A stretch of 43,807 bases of DNA from Cyanobium sp. Morenito 9A2 (GCF_024345575.1 NZ_JAGQBJ010000018.1:1-43807), one strand, 5' to 3'; positions 25,653-35,599 are shown, counted from the stretch's first letter. The notes: a model not told the origin generated them from the sequence alone. Numbers and translations: made by a program.

Positions 25653-27897
25653 TGTTCACTCAAAGCTCGTAGGCTCCGTCCATTCCAGCATGGGGGCACA
25701 TCTAATCGATGGCCCGTTCTCATGCGCCTGCCATCAACGACAGAAAACTGCCTGGCAGAGGACGATCGATCTCTTGACCGCCACGATGACTTTCAGGTGG
25801 TTGCCAGCTTTGTCCTGTTGACGTTATGCCCGCCAGCGCTGATTTGGATTGACAGTGAAGATGATGCGGATGACTGCAGGACTGAACTCGTCATTCCCCG
25901 ATCATACTGTTGTTCTAGTGGGCCTGATTCATGGTTTGAGTGGTTGTGTTGTGCTCACCAGGTCACTCATCAACCAGTTGCCGTTGAAGGCCGTGCTGAA
26001 ACCTGCGGCCCCCGAGCGCGATGGGGCACCTGCTGCCGTTAGGGATCCCGCGGGTGCGGGGTAACCAGCGGTTGCCTTCGTCCGATGCCTGGACGGCGAT
26101 CACCTGGGCCCATTCCGCCCCGGTGGTACCGATGCAGACGACGTCGGCCGGAGGGCCTTGCGCTGGGCCATGCCACTGGTCTGTGGCCTATGGGGCTTGG
26201 AGCGGATGGGTTTCGATCCAGCGCTCGGCAGGCTTGTCGCCACTCACCTGAGCGTGAGGTGGAGCCGCTGCCGGAGGGGATCCTGCGGAGGGTGTTCCTT
26301 CGCCCCGAGCACCATCCGCTGGCCCGAACCAGGGAGTCAATGGGTTGTTCTGCTGCTCGTCCGCGCGCACCTCGACGTCCTCCGCCAGGTTCAGTTCACG
26401 GTGCTCAGGACAGGTGGGCGGCCACGTCGATCACGATCACGACGGACTCGGTCCCGTTGGCGGTACCCCTGAGCCGTCTTGAAGGCAATCACCTCTGATT
26501 CGATGCCAGAGACGCACAAACCTGGCCAGCGGACACTCCTGCGGAGAGGCCTGCGCCTCACGCTTGCCATGGACCATGGTGCGCCCACAGGGAATGCCGA
26601 ACAGGAACCTGTTGCGTCGCAGAAGCACAGGGGCCTGGATTCAAGGTTGCATTCCTCTGGGGAAGGTTTCGGCTTCATCGGCCCCTGCCCCAGGGCGCGC
26701 ATCACCCGTCCGATGGCCCTGGGGGCGCCATGGGGGTGTTGACGATGCGGGAGGAGCGCGCTGCCTCGTTGGATGCGTTGCGCGGGCTGTAGTGCTTGCT
26801 TCCTGCGTTGCCCTGCGTCATCGATGAGAAGCTTTGCCCGGTTTGCGCCGCAAGGGGCTCTGGGGCGGCACGCCGTGATTGAGGTGGTGGCCGATCAGGG
26901 CGTACCCGACTGAGGGCTGTCCGTCGGGTCATTGGACGGCAAGGCAGGGTGCGCGTGGGCTGGGTCGGCGGAGCCAGTCCGACCCTGACGGCTTCTGATC
27001 CCTTGTCTGCTAGACGAAAAGGTGGTGGAACTTCACGTTTCACCCGGGGGGCAGCCATGGGAGGCTGTTGCGGAAGCGTTCTTCCCCATGGCGATGGGCC
27101 GGCCTGATTGCCCAACTGGTCCTTGAAGCGCAAGGAGGGGAGCTAACTATGGATAACGCCGCTTGTGCATTGCAGCAACCACCGTTAGTGCCACATGGGC
27201 CTCAGATGTGTGACGAGCCAGCGACACCAGCGTCCGGGCCATGGAGATCTGTCAATACAGTGGCCACGTTATCGACCGCCGCGCCAACGGCCTCTCTATC
27301 GCTGGAGCCGTGCCACGCCGCGCTGATCGTAGCCGTAGTGGTGTGGATTCATCCACACCCTCATGCGCGATTGCTCAAGCGGCTCCGTTGGTCATGGAGG
27401 AGTGAAAGAGCCGAGGGTGACTTTGGAGAAGGTTCAATCATCCAATCTGGTCTTGGATGCGGTATCGGCAGATGCGACAGCGGGTGTGTGCCACCAGGAG
27501 GCGCACCATTTCAAAGCGAAGGCTGGTGCAGCCAGCCAGCAGCAGCTCCCTCGGCTGGGCTTGACCTGGGCACAGGAGCGGAGTGTCATCATCAATGTGA
27601 TGGCGTAGAGGCCGTAGATCAATGGGGAAGCCAGCCCTGCCGAACTCAGCAAGCGAATCTGTCCATGTAAACCACTTGGATGGCAGGTGATTTGCGACAT
27701 GCGTTGAATCGCTTCACGACTCCAAAGCAATGGAATGGATGGCCCTGCAAGCGGTTGGCCAGGGTTTGTGCACAGTTGTTTGATGAGAAGCTGCCGTTCA
27801 GTTGGATGACCTGTGAAGGCTGTTGGATTTCAGCTCCGAGGGCTTGCCGTTATCGGTCGCAACTAGGGCTATGCTTTGATTAACTGAGGGTCTAGCA
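25653..27897. other. Long non-coding or decayed stretch
   Basis: About 2.2 kb with many short overlapping frames and no intact gene I can support. Fragments that look once coding include minus-strand pieces at 26188-26628 and minus-strand frames near 27440-27730. I could not identify a transposase or any known family. A double hairpin lies at 26536-26559. The last 60 bases are AT-richer, with TATGCT near 27870 as a possible -10 element for the GSCFA gene. Confidence 0.5.
26536..26559 (-). repeat. Double mini-hairpin, copy 4 (inverted)
   Basis: Stem CTCC/GGAG with loop TGC overlaps a stem GAGGC/GCCTC with a 4-base loop. Read on the minus strand it has the order GGC-type hairpin, then CTCC-GCA-GGAG, as in the copies at 24316 and 43071. 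It is in decayed DNA. Confidence 0.4.
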
Positions 27898-29178
27898 ATG
27901 ACCGCGCACATAGATCCGCCTTCTTCCACGGCCCCCTTGGAGGATAGCGAACTTCTGGATCGGCTTTCAGTGCCCGGTCGGCCGGCGCTATTCTCGTATG
28001 AGATCGCAGGCGAAAAGCGGGTAACATCAAATACGTTTTACCGTGGTTCTTCGGCAAATTATCATCCCAATAGGGCTGATATGTTGCATTCATCCTCTAT
28101 TCCTGAGTATATTCTCGCGGGATGGATGCCTCAGGAGCCGTTTATTGAAGGCTCCTCAAAGCTTGTGGCATTCGGGTCCTGTTTTGCCAAGAACATTGGC
28201 CGCTATCTCGCTGGAATAGGCTATAACGTTACCACGAAAGGAAAAGGTTCTACCTACGTTCAAGCCATTGGCGATGGAATGGTGAATGTGCATGCGATCT
28301 GCCAGCAATTTGAATGGGCGTGGGAGAATCGAAAGCCGACCGTTGAGCTTTGGCATGGCTGGAAGGCCGAAGAATATGGCTACGATGAAGACATCAGGGT
28401 GGCCACCAAGAAGTTGTTTGATGAGGCTGATGTGTTCATTCTCACGTTCGGACTCTCTGAGGTTTGGTTTGATTCGCACACTGGAGAAGTTTTTTGGAGG
28501 GCCGTGCCGCTTGATAAGTACGACTCTGCTCGCCATGGTTTTAAGTGCGTTCGGTTTGCCGAGACGTATGAGCGCCTGCGCAGGATCTATGATTTGATCA
28601 GAAAGTACAACCCATCTTCTACTATTGTATTTACCCTATCGCCAATTCCGATCAACGCTACGTTTCGACCCGTGTCTTGCATAACCGCTAACGCAGCATC
28701 CAAAGCAACACTGAGGTCTGCCATCGATCAGCTCTATGATGAGGTTCATCAAGATGACTCATCATTTTATTATTTCCCTGCCTATGAAATTGTTAACAAT
28801 GGATTTGTCAATGGTCTGGGCTCTGACATGCGCCATCCCAGTCTTCATGCCGTCAACTACTCTATGTCTGCATTTGAGCGGTATTTTTGTAGAACTGGTA
28901 TGACTGATGAGAGGCTGGGAGCGATTCTCGACGAGGCGATTAGAATGGACTCTGGCCTAGATCCCGCTCAGTTCGATGAGATTCGTCGCCGACTGGAGGA
29001 ACAGAAGCCATTATCGATTGATCGAGAGGTGGCAGTGCTCAAAAGTGAGCGAAGCCGCGAAGAGCGTCGTCAGGCCGTTGAGATGGCTCGTGAGGCCAAG
29101 CGTAAGGAGAGGCTGGCGAGTCAGGATGAGCGACGCCGGCCTAGTTCCCACGGGCAGGATACTTCTGTCTCGGAGTGA
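27898..29178 (+). CDS. GSCFA-domain protein
   Basis: 426 aa. The GSCFA signature is AFGSCFAKNI (residues 91-100), followed by FILTFGLSEVWFD, VFTLSPIPINATF and, late in the domain, RHPSLHAVNYSM. The fold is SGNH-hydrolase-like, with Ser in the first block and His in the last. Family members are thought to act on glycans or other surface polymers, but no reaction is established. The final 60 residues are a charged, probably coiled tail rich in Glu, Arg and Lys. ATG 27898 has GAGGG seven bases upstream. There is no signal peptide. Codon use is more AT-rich than in the core. It probably belongs with the flanking sulfotransferase and methyltransferase. Confidence 0.9.
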   Translation: MTAHIDPPSSTAPLEDSELLDRLSVPGRPALFSYEIAGEKRVTSNTFYRGSSANYHPNRADMLHSSSIPEYILAGWMPQEPFIEGSSKLVAFGSCFAKNIGRYLAGIGYNVTTKGKGSTYVQAIGDGMVNVHAICQQFEWAWENRKPTVELWHGWKAEEYGYDEDIRVATKKLFDEADVFILTFGLSEVWFDSHTGEVFWRAVPLDKYDSARHGFKCVRFAETYERLRRIYDLIRKYNPSSTIVFTLSPIPINATFRPVSCITANAASKATLRSAIDQLYDEVHQDDSSFYYFPAYEIVNNGFVNGLGSDMRHPSLHAVNYSMSAFERYFCRTGMTDERLGAILDEAIRMDSGLDPAQFDEIRRRLEEQKPLSIDREVAVLKSERSREERRQAVEMAREAKRKERLASQDERRRPSSHGQDTSVSE

Positions 29179-30467
29179 TTGAGCTTTGGATCAGTTTTTT
29201 CTTTCTGGTGACTCGTCAGGCACCAATGCGATAGAGCATGGAGTATTGCCGAGTTTTCTCTATTAATCGCTCTTTCTTTGAGACGTCTCTGACGAATGAG
29301 ATTGATGAGCGCAGGATGAAAGTGCCGATTCTCGGGCTGTATCCATCTGTTGCAGTGCATTAATTCGCCACGGCTGATCTGGCTGATGTCAGTTATTATG
29401 GCGATATGGTTTTACTTTTTTCAAGCGATTAACAAGGAAGTGGCCAGCATTCTTGAACAGTAAAGGTGAAGTCGAATGTCAGCATTTACTGCGCAGTGCT
29501 CACCCTGCTTCTGCCTCTCCGATCGAATGTGGCTTGTGGCTTTTTCACGTATGCAGTTCATGATGCAGCTGAAGATGAGATCAACTCCTGCCAGGCAGAT
29601 GGATCGGACACCGATCCGCACCCTGCCATCTTCGGCGAGTAGGGGTCTACGTATCCCCTTCTCCTGAATTCTGCTTTCTAGCTGGCCATCTTCGGTAGAC
29701 CTTGATCATCCACGCCAGCTTAAGCTGAATCAGTCTAGATAGTGTCATTCCAGGTTCTTGATGTTGCTCTTTTTGGAGCGTCAGTGAAGATCGGTTTAGT
29801 ATCATTTTTGGCAGTATGTTTCTCCTTCTACTGGCTGATTGAACTTCATCAATTGGCTCTCAAGGTGTGAGATCCGCTGCTTCTCTTACGCAACCATCTG
29901 ATGGCTGAGTCACAGGCACGCGCGTGGCATCCATGATCTGACCGCCGCAGTCCTCAAGCTCTTGAGCGCGGTGAGGCTTCCCAAACTGTTCGTTTCACTC
30001 ACCGACGACGCTGGCGTTACTGAGATGCTCTCAAGAACGCAACCCTGGTGGCAGTGGCCACGGGGCTCATCACGGCCAGTTCGTCAATTTCCTTGATGGA
30101 GCACCTCTCGGTGATCTGGAGTTCCCGCTCTTCATTGTTGATGGTGAAGAGATGGTGCAATACCAGCCTTGCGAAGAGAGTGAGCGGCTCGCACTGTTTC
30201 CAGCTGACATTCCTCTTGTATCATTCGCTATATTCTTGATTAAGTGCGGCATGAAGGTGCCCCAAGCATGCGCCTTCTGATAGGGGCTGCTAACATGAGT
30301 GTTCTTTTGAAGGCTTTTGAATATACCCATTCTCCAATCAAGGCTTTTGCATTCGGTTTTGCTAAGGTGAGCTTACTGCATTGCAAAGTTCAAGGTCTGC
30401 CGATGGGCAAAATGGGATGTTGGAGATGTATTTGTGATGGTCATGTTGACTGCGGGAGGTCAAGTTA
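29179..30467. other. AT-richer intergenic stretch with a gene remnant
   Basis: About 1.3 kb. No hairpin terminator is evident after the GSCFA stop, only a TTTTTTCTTT run near 29192. The middle has no convincing gene. A possible remnant lies at 29975-30280. The last 150 bases hold the leader of the methyltransferase gene with a good ribosome binding site. Confidence 0.5.
29975..30280 (+). pseudogene. Remnant open frame without a start codon
   Basis: An open frame of about 100 codons carries a protein-like stretch: GQFVNFLDGAPLGDLEF, PLFIVDGEEMVQYQPCEES and LALFPADIPLVSFAIFLIK, ending at TGA 30280. No ATG, GTG or TTG start with a ribosome binding site lies in a sensible place. It may be the 3' end of a deleted gene. 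Family not recognised. Confidence 0.35.
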
Positions 30468-31478
30468 ATGAATGTAGATAGAAGGCGAAAACTTCAAACC
30501 ATTTTTTTTCTTTCCCGTTTGTTGCCAAAGGGGCCACAAGTCATTGTCATCGGTCAGCACGGAGAGCTATTGGCTGAAGGGTTGGGCAAGAGATCGTTAC
30601 ATGTTGATTCAGGCCAAATCGTAGACTCAGCTTCGCTCGGCGCATTAGGGCCAGTGACTCAGCAGATTGCCCTGCTTGCTGAAGATATTGAACTATGCCT
30701 AGAGTATCCATCATTGGTCAGAATCTTTGCTGATAGCTGTATTCCTTTTGTCTATGCAACTCAGAGATCTGAGGCCGAGTGCGAAGGCTCTTTGGGTAGA
30801 GTTATCGAGGAACGTTTCGAGATTTTGCGCTTTAGAAATGACAATGGGATGTATCTCTGTTTTGCGATGCCGCTGATTGGCTTGAGGCCATTGTGGCTTC
30901 AGTCCCATGCAGTGCAGCTGCGATTGCGACTCGAGGCTCAGATTACTGCGGAAAGGGCTTCCTCTGAAGGGATCGTTCCGTTCCTAAACTCTTGGGGCAA
31001 GCGGGATGAGATTGTTGCTGGGTGGGTTCCACGGGGATTGGCGATCGCAGATGTGGGCTGTGGAGCTATGAATGCTGAGGCATTGCTTCATCCGTGCTCA
31101 TACTTTCCCATTGACCACGTGAAGCGTGATGATCGAACAATTGTCCTTGACTTGAATTCTGAGAGGCTTCCCGATGACTGCTTGGTTGAAGTCGAGTTGG
31201 TTCTCTTCCTCGGTGTGCTCGAGTATCTCGATGATCCTTTGCAGCATCTTGCTCAGGTTGCTTCGCATGCAAAGCGAATGGTGATTACTTACAATATTTT
31301 TGAAAAAAGAACTCGACTCGCACAATTGACTGGAGGGAATTGGAGGAGCACCTTGCACGATGAGGATTTGCGAACCGCATTTCTGGACTACGGCTACGAG
31401 ATTGAGGCGTCTGCAGAGATGGGTCGTCAAACGCTGTATCTAGTTAAACCGAAAGGCATGCCGCCTCTGCGCCTCTGA
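30468..31478 (+). CDS. SAM-dependent methyltransferase, class I-like
   Basis: 336 aa. The SAM-binding motif I is LAIADVGCGAMNAEALL (about residues 191-207). An acidic residue expected at motif II lies near FPIDHVKRDD, and VLFLGVLEYLDDPLQHLAQ matches the motif IV region of the Methyltransf_11/23 type. The N-terminal 160 residues precede the methylase core and have no family I recognise. GGGAGG lies eight bases before ATG 30468, an excellent ribosome binding site. Members methylate small molecules, sugars or proteins; the context suggests glycan decoration. The gene stands alone between gene-poor stretches. Confidence 0.8.
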   Translation: MNVDRRRKLQTIFFLSRLLPKGPQVIVIGQHGELLAEGLGKRSLHVDSGQIVDSASLGALGPVTQQIALLAEDIELCLEYPSLVRIFADSCIPFVYATQRSEAECEGSLGRVIEERFEILRFRNDNGMYLCFAMPLIGLRPLWLQSHAVQLRLRLEAQITAERASSEGIVPFLNSWGKRDEIVAGWVPRGLAIADVGCGAMNAEALLHPCSYFPIDHVKRDDRTIVLDLNSERLPDDCLVEVELVLFLGVLEYLDDPLQHLAQVASHAKRMVITYNIFEKRTRLAQLTGGNWRSTLHDEDLRTAFLDYGYEIEASAEMGRQTLYLVKPKGMPPLRL

Positions 31479-31884
31479 GAGAATCATTGTCATCTGCCGG
31501 TTCGATAGGGGTTTAGGAGTGGGCTCCTAAAGAGAACCGTGGACATCGCTGCTCTTGGAGTGGAAGTCGATGCGCGGTTGCGGTGCCCTTAAACTTGGTC
31601 ATGCAGTGATCCACGCATCAATCCTTCCGTGGACTGTAGTGAGGTTGATGTTTTCATGGACACGTTCGGCCTTAGGCTTCGATAGGGCTTAGACTTGTAA
31701 AGTCAGTGAGCCTCAGCTACTTGACGTCTATCACCTCAGTTAACGACTCAGATCACGCACTTGATGCCACGCACGTCACCCCAACGTTCAGTGCCCCTCG
31801 GGTCTAGGGATTCAGCCGCTGGGTGCGAGGAGCCTAGATGAAGGCATAGGTTGAACAACTCAGTCCATCCGTAGCTTTCGAGAC
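31479..31884. other. Intergenic stretch with one hairpin
   Basis: About 400 bp without a gene. A perfect 8-bp stem TTTAGGAG/CTCCTAAA with loop TGGG lies at 31512-31531, 34 bp after the methyltransferase stop. It lacks a T-tract, so it may be a weak terminator or the end of an old insertion. The rest shows nothing I can interpret, apart from being leader for the GH130 gene. Confidence 0.5.
31512..31531. terminator. Possible terminator hairpin without T-tract
   Basis: 8-bp perfect inverted repeat with a four-base loop just downstream of the methyltransferase gene. The absence of a T-run on either strand keeps confidence low. Confidence 0.3.
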
Positions 31885-33009
31885 ATGTCCTTGAAGACGA
31901 TCATGTCGCTTTTCCACTTCGGCAAAGTGACACCATATCTGAAGGAACAGTCGTGGGTGATCGGTCCGTTCGTTCGCCCCTGCGATCGGCCGATCATCAC
32001 GCCCACGCCAACGGTGCTCTTTGACTGCCCCATGAAGAACGAGATGGTTCGCTGGGCGGAGAACCACACGTTCAACCCTGCAGCGACCGTCTATCAGGAC
32101 ACGATCTATCTCCTATTCCGTGCGGAAGATGGAAATGGTGATGAAGTTGGTGGATATACATCGCGCATCGGTGCTGCTGTGAGCAAGGATGGGATTTCTT
32201 TCGGGCTTCTACCGAAACCGTTGATCTACCCCGCAGTGGACGAATGGGCCGATGATGAATGGTGCGGAGGTTGTGAGGACCCTAGGGCTGTTGAAAGCGA
32301 GAATGGATTTTTTGCTGTCTACTACACCATGTGGAATCGTGATAATCCAAAAGGCCTGGAGAGGAGTGCAAAAATAGGTGTTGCGACGTCAAAGGATCTC
32401 AAGGAATGGACAAAGCACGGGCCAATTTTTGCAGGGACTGATGGCCTCATGCAGCCTGGAATTCCGAAATGGCACAAGGCATGTGGTGTCGTTCAACAGG
32501 AAAAGGATGGCCGGCTTGTCGCTGCAAAAATCAACGGTAAGTACTGGCTTTATTGGGGAGAGGATGCTGTTCACTTGGCAACGTCCAGCGACCTTTTGCA
32601 TTGGCAACCTGTTCTTGATGCCAAGGGCAGGATCCTGGAGTTGATTTCCCCCCGCAGGGGTTACTTCGATTCGCTTCTCACTGAAGTGGGACCATCGCCC
32701 GTGCTGACCAATGATGGAATTGTTCTGCTTTACAACGGTAAGAATGATTGCCAAGGCCGTGGTGATCCTTCCATTGGACCGGGAGCTTATACAGCCGGTC
32801 AGGCTCTGTTCAGCAAAGACAATCCTGCGATTCTTGTCGATCGCATGGACAAGCCTTTCCTGGAGCCGAAACTTGCTTTTGAGACAACTGGGCAGTACAC
32901 GGCTGGTACGGTCTTCGTTGAGGGTCTCGTTCTTTATCATGACCTGTGGTACCTTTATTATGGCACGGCCGATTCTTATGTTGGTGTGGCAATGGCTTCG
33001 CGCAAGTAG
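31885..33009 (+). CDS. Glycoside hydrolase family 130-like protein
   Basis: 374 aa five-bladed beta-propeller. GH130 marks are FNPAATVY (about residues 63-70), LLFRAEDGNG (77-85), SRIGAAVSKDG, WCGGCEDPRA with the catalytic Asp (127-135), KIGVATSKDLKEW and the C-terminal YYGTADSYVGVA. GH130 enzymes are beta-mannoside phosphorylases or hydrolases acting on mannose-containing glycans. Phosphorolysis needs phosphate-binding Arg/His residues that I cannot place with certainty. No signal peptide, so a cytoplasmic role in turning over mannosides or a surface glycan is likely. Start ATG 31885, or ATG 31903. It is flanked by gene-poor DNA. Confidence 0.88.
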   Translation: MSLKTIMSLFHFGKVTPYLKEQSWVIGPFVRPCDRPIITPTPTVLFDCPMKNEMVRWAENHTFNPAATVYQDTIYLLFRAEDGNGDEVGGYTSRIGAAVSKDGISFGLLPKPLIYPAVDEWADDEWCGGCEDPRAVESENGFFAVYYTMWNRDNPKGLERSAKIGVATSKDLKEWTKHGPIFAGTDGLMQPGIPKWHKACGVVQQEKDGRLVAAKINGKYWLYWGEDAVHLATSSDLLHWQPVLDAKGRILELISPRRGYFDSLLTEVGPSPVLTNDGIVLLYNGKNDCQGRGDPSIGPGAYTAGQALFSKDNPAILVDRMDKPFLEPKLAFETTGQYTAGTVFVEGLVLYHDLWYLYYGTADSYVGVAMASRK

Positions 33010-33436
33010 TTCGTGTGCCACCATTCAGTCGGGCTGGCGATACGAGCTCCCTTGCTGGCCAACCTTGCACCCGCTTTTGATCCGTCTGCTAGGGCGTCAT
33101 TTCTCTTCTTAGTAATAACAGCCGGAGCCAGGCTTTCTTCCACCTAGTTGCCGTTGTTGGTTCTTTTTTGGTTCTCAATCAAGTGGGTAGATTCAGGGCT
33201 TCCTGGATGGCTTGTAGTTATTGCAAATGCCCGTGGTTGTTGCATGGGCTGACGCAGCTTTACTTCAAGAGTATGTGTAAGCCCAGCGATTTCTTGTCAT
33301 TCGCATGGCAATTATTCAATATTTCATGGTGCCCATTAAAGGGGTCTCCTTCGTTGGGTTGTTCGATGGAGCACGGAGTACCTTGATGGATCTGCACACT
33401 GGCGGCCATTCCAGGCTGAGCGTCGGTGCCCGAGGT
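33010..33436. other. Intergenic stretch between convergent genes
   Basis: About 430 bp between the ends of the GH130 and RTX genes. I see no gene and no strong hairpin. The sequence is AT-richer than the flanking RTX gene. Confidence 0.5.
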
Positions 33437-35599
33437 TCAGATCACAAGGAAGCTGCTATTGGTGAGTCCCAGCCCAGTTGTGAGCATTCCAAACGCAATT
33501 GCCGTTGTCGCTCCAGCACCGTCACTGTCGTAGGAGAGCACACCTGTGGCGCCGTCGTAGAGGACCCTTTGGCTGGCGGTCGTGGCAGAAGAGCCGATCA
33601 GGAATTGATTGGCGGCAAGGGCGCCGGCAGATCCGAGCGCTGAGAAGACAGCGTTTGAGAGTTCAATGCGATCCCCCTGAGCGACGGAGAAGTCGGTGAT
33701 TTTGTCACGGTTCGTCAACCCATGGGGGGCGGTGTCGAACCGGAAGCGATCGGCACCGGCTCCACCCGTCAAGGTGTCAAGGCCAAGCCCTCCCAGCAAG
33801 AGGTCGTTCCTGGTGCCGCCCTCGAGGATGTCGTCACCGGCTCCGGCGTTGATGACCACTGGTCCGCGGGTGAAGGCGCTGGCATCGAAGCGGTGAGCTC
33901 CGGAGTACCCGATCAGTTTGGCCTGGTCGATGCCTGTGAGTGTGTCGGTGCCTAGACCGATCAATGTGGTGTCGGTGAGAATGAAGTCGACATCGCCGAC
34001 GGCACGGACGCGGTCTTTGCCGTTGGCGCGGCCGAGAAGCGTATCGTCGCCGCCTTTGCCCTCGTAGATGACGAGTTTCCCGGTGAAGCCGGAGCCGTCC
34101 AGGGTGTTGGCTCCGGCGCCGCCAACCAATAGGGCCACTTCGATGGCGGAGAAGGTGTCGGTGCCCATTCCGCTCAACTGGGTGGCGGTGAGAGTGAAGT
34201 TGGTGTCGCCGCTGCCGAGGACCCAGTCGCGCCCAGCTCCACCGCTCAGGAGGTCGTCGCCGCGGCCACCCGCGAGGCGGTCGTGACCACGGCCGCCTCG
34301 GAGGGTGTCGTCTCCGGTCCCGCCGCTCAGGAAGTCGTCGCCGAGGCCGCCTTCGAGCCAGTCGTTTCCGCGGCCGCCACGGAGCGTGTCGTGACCGGCC
34401 AGGCCGTCGAGATGGTCAGGACCACTCGTGCCGTTTAGGTGGTCGTCGCCGGCGCTGCCGTCCGGTTCGTTGGCGTCCGCCAGATCAACGGTGACCACGG
34501 CGGAGTCGGCGAGTCCCGTGCTGCTGGTGGCCGTGACCTTGAGGTCGAAGCTCGGGGTGGTCTCGTAGTCGAGGTCGCCGGTGTCGTTGACGGAGAGGGC
34601 CCCGGTGGTGGGATCGATGGAGAAGGCGGCCTGGCCGTTGTGGTTGGGGTCTGTGTTGCCGGCCGTGATGGCGTAAGAGTGGTTGGCGAGGGGTGTCGTT
34701 CCGATGGTGCCAATGGGAGTTCCCGCGGCGCTATTTTCGGCCAGGTTGTAGTGATCCTGATAGCTTTTGGTCGAAAATGAGAAGTTATCAATCCTCGAGT
34801 TGGCGCCGAGACTTCCATCCCGCGCAAAGCCGACATGCTTTACCTTGGACGAATCAATTCCCGTGCCATTCAGGCTAACGTCTTTAAAGGCGACGACCCC
34901 ATTGATGGTGCCTGTGACGAGGTTGGCAATGGTATCCCAGGTCAGTGTCACCCGAACGGGCTCCTGATTCCAAGTGCCCGATGGCGGTAAGTTGGCCACT
35001 TGTGCACTGGCGCCATTTACAGCGCCATCCAGTTCCCAGGAACCACGACTATTAAACATGAAAAACAAGCTTGTCGTCCCAGACGCCCACCAGTATTGAC
35101 CGCCGCTTTTCATGAAAAAGCCGATACCTAAAAACCCAAATTCATCAAACCCAGCATCTCCTGGAGTAAATTCGGGAAACAGATCTGCGCTGATCTGATA
35201 AACACCTGACTCAATGTTGTATGGCAGAGTGGCGATTGAGGATGAGTGTGATCGATTGGGAGCGATGAAGCCATTTCCGGCCGACTCAGCGAAACTGTTA
35301 GAACCATTTCGGTAAACACTGAGCGAGGACCAGGATGTTCTTCCGATGGAAGACTCTTCCACAGCCTGCCCATTCAAGTTGGCACCAACGATCTCTTCTG
35401 GGGTATCGAGGTTGAATGAGTCGGCAAAAATGGCCTTGTAGAATGGACTTTTTATGATCGGATCAGCCGAGCTGTCGGATAGAGTGGTCTGATAAGGTGC
35501 TAGTTGCTTGCTGCTCAGGTTCGCATCACTGAATGGAGCGGCTTCATCAGTCGGCTGCCCAACGGTGTTGAAGTTCAAAAGTCTGTCAATGGTGGCCAT
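33437..35599 (-). CDS. Large RTX (haemolysin-type) calcium-binding protein
   Basis: 720 aa. Residues about 60-275 resemble a jelly-roll lectin/LamG-like domain. Residues about 285-378 form a cadherin-like domain (NLAENSAAGTPIGTI, FSIDPTTGALSV, LDYETTPSFDLKVTATSS). From about 380 there is a block of RTX nonapeptides of GGxGxDxLx type. Two longer repeats of roughly 85 residues follow (each with LxGxGTDTxxxI). The C-terminus ITDFSVAQGDRIELS ... RVLYDGATGVLSYDSDG is the usual end of type I-secreted RTX proteins, carrying an uncleaved export signal. It should fold outside the cell upon binding Ca2+. ATG 35599 has AAAGG upstream. The RTX half is very GC-rich, the N-terminal half less so, suggesting a composite gene. 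No type I exporter is in the window. Confidence 0.92.
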   Translation of the reverse strand: MATIDRLLNFNTVGQPTDEAAPFSDANLSSKQLAPYQTTLSDSSADPIIKSPFYKAIFADSFNLDTPEEIVGANLNGQAVEESSIGRTSWSSLSVYRNGSNSFAESAGNGFIAPNRSHSSSIATLPYNIESGVYQISADLFPEFTPGDAGFDEFGFLGIGFFMKSGGQYWWASGTTSLFFMFNSRGSWELDGAVNGASAQVANLPPSGTWNQEPVRVTLTWDTIANLVTGTINGVVAFKDVSLNGTGIDSSKVKHVGFARDGSLGANSRIDNFSFSTKSYQDHYNLAENSAAGTPIGTIGTTPLANHSYAITAGNTDPNHNGQAAFSIDPTTGALSVNDTGDLDYETTPSFDLKVTATSSTGLADSAVVTVDLADANEPDGSAGDDHLNGTSGPDHLDGLAGHDTLRGGRGNDWLEGGLGDDFLSGGTGDDTLRGGRGHDRLAGGRGDDLLSGGAGRDWVLGSGDTNFTLTATQLSGMGTDTFSAIEVALLVGGAGANTLDGSGFTGKLVIYEGKGGDDTLLGRANGKDRVRAVGDVDFILTDTTLIGLGTDTLTGIDQAKLIGYSGAHRFDASAFTRGPVVINAGAGDDILEGGTRNDLLLGGLGLDTLTGGAGADRFRFDTAPHGLTNRDKITDFSVAQGDRIELSNAVFSALGSAGALAANQFLIGSSATTASQRVLYDGATGVLSYDSDGAGATTAIAFGMLTTGLGLTNSSFLVI

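Noticed and set aside
26021-26498. Overlapping plus-strand frames as a real gene
   Set aside because: Arg/Pro-rich translations in several frames, no ribosome binding site and no motif; treated as decayed DNA.
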